Shown here piece by piece: positions 60,859 to 64,000 of a DNA stretch of 64,000 bases (within the stretch, counting starts at the first letter, position 1; every line of letters begins with the position of its first letter). Origin of the DNA: Pandoraea pneumonica (GTDB lineage Bacteria; Pseudomonadota; Gammaproteobacteria; Burkholderiales; Burkholderiaceae). The position numbers were made by a program, and so were the translations under genes. The stretch is taken from NCBI RefSeq assembly GCF_902459645.1, contig NZ_CABPSK010000006.1, forward strand, positions 124,001-188,000. Reading direction: 5' to 3'. The notes below the pieces were generated by a model. The model was not told where the DNA came from. It saw nothing but the letters and a program-made list of their open reading frames with translations, and made no database searches.

Positions 60859-61941
60859 TCAGGCGGCGGTGTCGGTGCGGCATGACGTCGCAGCGGGTTT
60901 GGCCGGTGCGGGTTTCGACACAGTGCCCAGCGCGATGCCGCCGACGATGAGCGCAAGCGCGAGCCAGACATCGAGCCCGAGCGATTCGCGCAGGAGGAGC
61001 GCGGACGCGAGCGTGCCGACCACGGGCACGCCGAGCAGGCCAAGCGACGTGACGCCCGCGGGCAACTGGCGCGTCACGACGCCAGCGAGCCAGTAAGCGA
61101 TGCCGCCGCCGACGATGCCGCCGTAGGTCATCAGGCCAGCAAACCCCGCCAATCCGGCGATGCGTGGTGCGCCATCGAAAATGGCCGCCAGCGTGCACAA
61201 GATCACGCTGGCGAGCAGCAACTGCCACGGGCTCAGTTCGAATGGCCCGTTGACCCAGCGATGCGCCCGCATGTGCACGATGGCGATGGCCCAGACGAAG
61301 GCGGAGGCGAGCACGAGTGCGTTGCCGAACACGGCGTTGCGGTCATGCCAGTTGAACGCCAGTGGGTTGAACATCACCGCGATGCCGAGCAGGCCGAAGG
61401 CGATACCGACTAAACGGCGTGGGGTGAGGGCTTCACCCAGCCAGAGACGGGCGGCGGGCATGACCCAGAGCGGTGTGGTGTAGGCGAGTACGGCCGAGCG
61501 CCCGGCGCTCACGTATTGGAGGCTGATGGCGACCAGCAGCGAGAAGACGGTCATGTGCAGCAGACCGACGCTCAAGATCACGGGCAGGTCGCCGCGTTTG
61601 GGCAAGACCAGCCGTCGTGTGGCCGCGCAGATGATGAAGAGCGTGATCATGCCGACCGTCGAGCGAAACGCGGTGCTCCACCACGGTGAGACATGAGCGA
61701 GCAGCGCTTTGCTGACCGGCCAGTTCACGCCCCACATGACGATCACGATGGCGAAGATCAGACCCGCGCGAGAGCGGGCAGGGGCGTCGTGTGTGCCGTG
61801 GGTACCTTGGATGCCTTGGGCGTTGCGCCGTGGCGATGCAAGTCGTTGTAAGGCGGCAGGCAGATTCACGGCGCGCGGCTCCGGGGCTCCAGATCGTGAG
61901 AGGGCGGCGCGCCGTGCCTCGGGCACGACGCGCGCTGACAT
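60859..61941 (-). CDS. EamA/DMT-family transporter
   Basis: A 360-residue membrane protein with ten spans in two EamA repeats, the second starting near ELSPWQLLLASVILCTL. The first 55 residues are hydrophilic and non-conserved (PRRNAQGIQGTHGTHDAP), so the true start may be internal, but no better initiation site is evident. EamA proteins usually export amino acids or metabolites. It is upstream of and co-directional with the nitronate monooxygenase gene. Confidence 0.86.
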   Translation of the reverse strand: MSARVVPEARRAALSRSGAPEPRAVNLPAALQRLASPRRNAQGIQGTHGTHDAPARSRAGLIFAIVIVMWGVNWPVSKALLAHVSPWWSTAFRSTVGMITLFIICAATRRLVLPKRGDLPVILSVGLLHMTVFSLLVAISLQYVSAGRSAVLAYTTPLWVMPAARLWLGEALTPRRLVGIAFGLLGIAVMFNPLAFNWHDRNAVFGNALVLASAFVWAIAIVHMRAHRWVNGPFELSPWQLLLASVILCTLAAIFDGAPRIAGLAGFAGLMTYGGIVGGGIAYWLAGVVTRQLPAGVTSLGLLGVPVVGTLASALLLRESLGLDVWLALALIVGGIALGTVSKPAPAKPAATSCRTDTAA

Positions 61942-62074
61942 CACGTTAGGGCAAGCGTGGCCGCAAGAGAAGCGCCAGCGACGCGTGTATCGATGGTGCC
62001 ACTGGCTTCAAGGGGCCGGTTCCGCTGGGGTGGGGTGGGGGCTGGGTCGGATTTAGGGCCGGTTGTGAGCCGGG

Positions 62075-62941
62075 TTAGGCCGGAGCCAGCGCCTTCGGTG
62101 GCCGCCCGCTGAGCTTCATGCACAAGCCACGCATGAATACGCGTACGCCATCGCTTTTGCCCAACTGCGGACGGTGATGGAAGACGTCATAGTTGGCGGC
62201 CTCGATCATCTCGAGAATGCGCAAGCCGCCATGCACCACGCAGCACAATTCCAGTCCGAAACGTCCGGGCACGCGGTTCGCCAGCGGTGCGCCGCGCAGC
62301 ATCATCTGACGCGCGAAGTCGACCTCGTAGCGCATCAGCGCGCGCCAACGGTCGTCGAAGTGCTTCGCGCCGATGTCCGCGTCGCTCACGCCAAAGCGCG
62401 CCATGTCGTCTTGCGGCAGATACACGCGAGCCTTGCGCCAGTCGACTTCCACGTCCTGCCAGAAGTTGATGATTTGCAGGGCGGAGCAGATATCGTCGGA
62501 GCAGGCGATATTCTCGGGCGTGTCGAGCTTGAACAGGGCCAGCATGATGCGCCCGACCGGATCGGCCGAGCGGCGCGAGTAGTCGCGCAAGTCTGCGAAC
62601 GTGGCGTAGCGTTTGACCTCGATATCCTGATCGAAGGCCGAGAGCAGATCGGAGAACGGCTGCACCGAGAGCTTGTGTTCGGCAATCACCTGCGCGAGCG
62701 CGGCGAACAGCGGCTTGTCGGGGGACGTGGGCACGCCTGCGGCAATCTTGTCGAGCTCGGCCTGATAGGCGGCCAGCCCGGCGTGGCGCTCGGCGTTCGT
62801 CGCGTCGCCCTCGTCGGCAATGTCGTCGGCCGTACGGGCAAAGTTGTAGATCACGCCCACCGGCGCGCGCATCTCGCGCGGCAGCAGGACGCTCGCGACC
62901 GGGAAGTTCTCGTAATGCTCGATCTTGGCGTCGGAAGTCAT
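62075..62941 (-). CDS. hpnC: Squalene synthase-like enzyme HpnC (hydroxysqualene synthase)
   Basis: A 288-residue trans-isoprenyl diphosphate synthase homologue. The first Asp-rich motif is ARTADDIADEGD and the second lies in NFWQDVEVDWRKARVYLP. In hopanoid-making bacteria, HpnC converts presqualene diphosphate to hydroxysqualene, between HpnD and HpnE. The start at 62941 gives MTSDAKIEHYENFPV, the usual N-terminus; the longer frame to 62968 is not conserved. It is divergent from hpnD, whereas in many genomes hpnC, hpnD and hpnE are collinear. Confidence 0.92.
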   Translation of the reverse strand: MTSDAKIEHYENFPVASVLLPREMRAPVGVIYNFARTADDIADEGDATNAERHAGLAAYQAELDKIAAGVPTSPDKPLFAALAQVIAEHKLSVQPFSDLLSAFDQDIEVKRYATFADLRDYSRRSADPVGRIMLALFKLDTPENIACSDDICSALQIINFWQDVEVDWRKARVYLPQDDMARFGVSDADIGAKHFDDRWRALMRYEVDFARQMMLRGAPLANRVPGRFGLELCCVVHGGLRILEMIEAANYDVFHHRPQLGKSDGVRVFMRGLCMKLSGRPPKALAPA

Positions 62942-63281
62942 CGGGCTGGTGAGGCAAAAATAGGGCAAATCGGGAGAGGCACGCCTGCGGCATAAATCTC
63001 TCGCGATTATTGCGAAAACCGGGATAACGACGGCGGCGGGCCAGCGACCGTTCGACGGTGGCGGCGCGCGTAGCGGCGATTGTCAAAAAAACGTCGGGAA
63101 ATCAAGGCTGCGGGCCGTTTTGCACCCGTCTGGCCTCCCCGTAACGCCCCGAGATTCTATGCTATCGTTCCGAATCCTGGCGGGAAAGTCACGCCAATCC
63201 CCGGTATACTTCCCCCCTTGCAAGAATCCCCTGAGTGTTTTCTGTGGTGTCACCCTGTTCCCCTGCACGACGAGGAGCCTC
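62942..63281. promoter_or_regulatory. Divergent hpnC-hpnD promoter region
   Basis: These 340 bp carry no gene that I can support. Candidate -10 boxes for hpnD are TATGCT (63158-63163) and TATACT (63205-63210), without convincing -35 boxes. No clear palindrome is seen. GAGGAG precedes the hpnD GTG. Confidence 0.4.
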
Positions 63282-64000
63282 GTGAGCGTCGCCGAACCGA
63301 TCGAAATTTCGCCTGAGCAAAGCAGCGCACGTGTAGCGTCCGGCAGCAGCTTTTATGCCGCCATGCGCATTTTGCCGCCCGCCCAGCGCGAAGGCATGTT
63401 CGAGATTTATGCCTTTTGCCGCGCCGTGGACGACATTGCCGACGACGGCGAAGACACGTCTGCGAGCCGTATGGCGCGCCTGGCGGTCTGGCGCCGCGAT
63501 CTGGCCGATCTTTATGAAGGTCGTCCGTCGCCGTCGCTCGCCAACTTGGCTCGTGTGGTCAAGCAATTCGGCCTGAAGCACGACGACTTCCTCGCTGTCA
63601 TCGACGGCATGGAAATGGACGCCTGCGGTCCCATCGTCGCCCCCGATCTCCCCACGCTCGATCTCTATTGCGATCGCGTGGCGAGCGCCGTCGGCCGCTT
63701 GTCGGTCAAAGTGTTCGGCATGCCGGAGCAGGAGGGTATCGATCTGTCGTACCACCTCGGGCGCGCGCTGCAACTGACCAATATCTTGCGCGATATCGAC
63801 GAAGACGCCGCCATCGGGCGCGTCTATCTGCCGCGCGAGACGCTGGCCGACGCCGGTATCGTGAACGCGACGCCCGCGATGATGGCCAATGCGCAGCTCG
63901 ACCGTGCCTGTGCGCCGCTCGTGGCGCAGGCGCATGAGCATTATGCGAAAGCGCGCGCCATCATGGCGCGTCATCCTCGCCGTGTGGTGATTGCGCCTGC
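63282..64000 (+). CDS. hpnD: Presqualene diphosphate synthase HpnD (3' truncated by window)
   Basis: The first 239 codons of a squalene/phytoene synthase family protein. It begins at GTG 63282 with GAGGAGCCTC upstream. The first Asp motif is FCRAVDDIADDGED, and the second is LQLTNILRDIDEDAAIGRVYLPRE. HpnD condenses two farnesyl diphosphates to presqualene diphosphate, the first step of the HpnDCE squalene route for hopanoids. The rest of the gene, and possibly hpnE, lie beyond the window. Confidence 0.92.
   Translation, partial: MSVAEPIEISPEQSSARVASGSSFYAAMRILPPAQREGMFEIYAFCRAVDDIADDGEDTSASRMARLAVWRRDLADLYEGRPSPSLANLARVVKQFGLKHDDFLAVIDGMEMDACGPIVAPDLPTLDLYCDRVASAVGRLSVKVFGMPEQEGIDLSYHLGRALQLTNILRDIDEDAAIGRVYLPRETLADAGIVNATPAMMANAQLDRACAPLVAQAHEHYAKARAIMARHPRRVVIAP

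Noticed and set aside
1-64000. CRISPR arrays, tRNA or rRNA genes, insertion sequences, integrases
   Set aside because: No regularly spaced repeats, no tRNA-like cloverleaf ends and no transposase or recombinase motifs were seen in reading both strands.

Overview
The window is a gene-dense, GC-rich chromosomal segment of a betaproteobacterium. The best inference is Burkholderiaceae, and a Pandoraea-like genus is plausible. The support is indirect: a Burkholderia-type trimeric porin, many LysR-regulated transport and catabolism units, cyoABCD without an adjacent cyoE, MacAB with a NodT-type lipoprotein, and hopanoid genes hpnC and hpnD. No rRNA, tRNA, CRISPR array, integrase or insertion sequence was seen.

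Positions 1-47975 are mostly metabolic accessory genes. In order they are: a polyamine/opine-type ABC transporter ending in a proline-racemase-family enzyme (1-4277); an intradiol ring-cleavage dioxygenase and a GNAT (4470-5836); a LysR gene divergent from an amidase/DUF3311/sodium-solute-symporter unit (5853-9955); a GntR regulator with GTATAC-type sites, a 2-oxoglutarate dioxygenase and an amino-acid ABC importer closed by a strong terminator (10071-15100); LysR and argC (15049-17035); yaiI and LysR; a porin/MFS/alcohol dehydrogenase/6-phosphogluconate dehydrogenase set (18801-24297); an exported isochorismatase-like hydrolase with a pirin, then a diguanylate cyclase; a nitrate/sulfonate/taurine-type ABC importer (28420-31855); an enolase-superfamily enzyme, a TauE-type exporter and an HxlR regulator; a HAD phosphatase; a phthalate-decarboxylase-like/aldolase/MFS operon divergent from a citrate-synthase-like protein (35330-40069); a TRIC-type membrane protein; macA-macB-nodT; and a histidine kinase/response regulator pair.

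Positions about 48000-52300 differ from everything around them. The DNA is visibly richer in A and T, codon choice is relaxed, and four tightly packed genes form an operon: a D-Ala-D-Ala-ligase-like ATP-grasp enzyme, an MFS_3-type exporter, a C39-like papain-fold protein and a PLP fold-II serine/threonine dehydratase homologue. The operon ends in a strong terminator. I read it as a horizontally acquired small-peptide or amino-acid natural-product pathway with its own exporter, and it is the best candidate for an undescribed system. Just beyond the terminator, on the other strand, are two micro-ORFs of 23 and 28 codons with nearly identical ribosome-binding leaders.

Positions 52872-64000 return to core-like DNA: a secreted lipoprotein built of two repeats, the cytochrome bo quinol oxidase operon cyoABCD with a long inverted repeat in its leader, a LysR regulator, an exported protein whose gene end overlaps a nitronate monooxygenase, an EamA exporter, and the first hopanoid genes hpnC and hpnD, arranged divergently. 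hpnD runs off the window.
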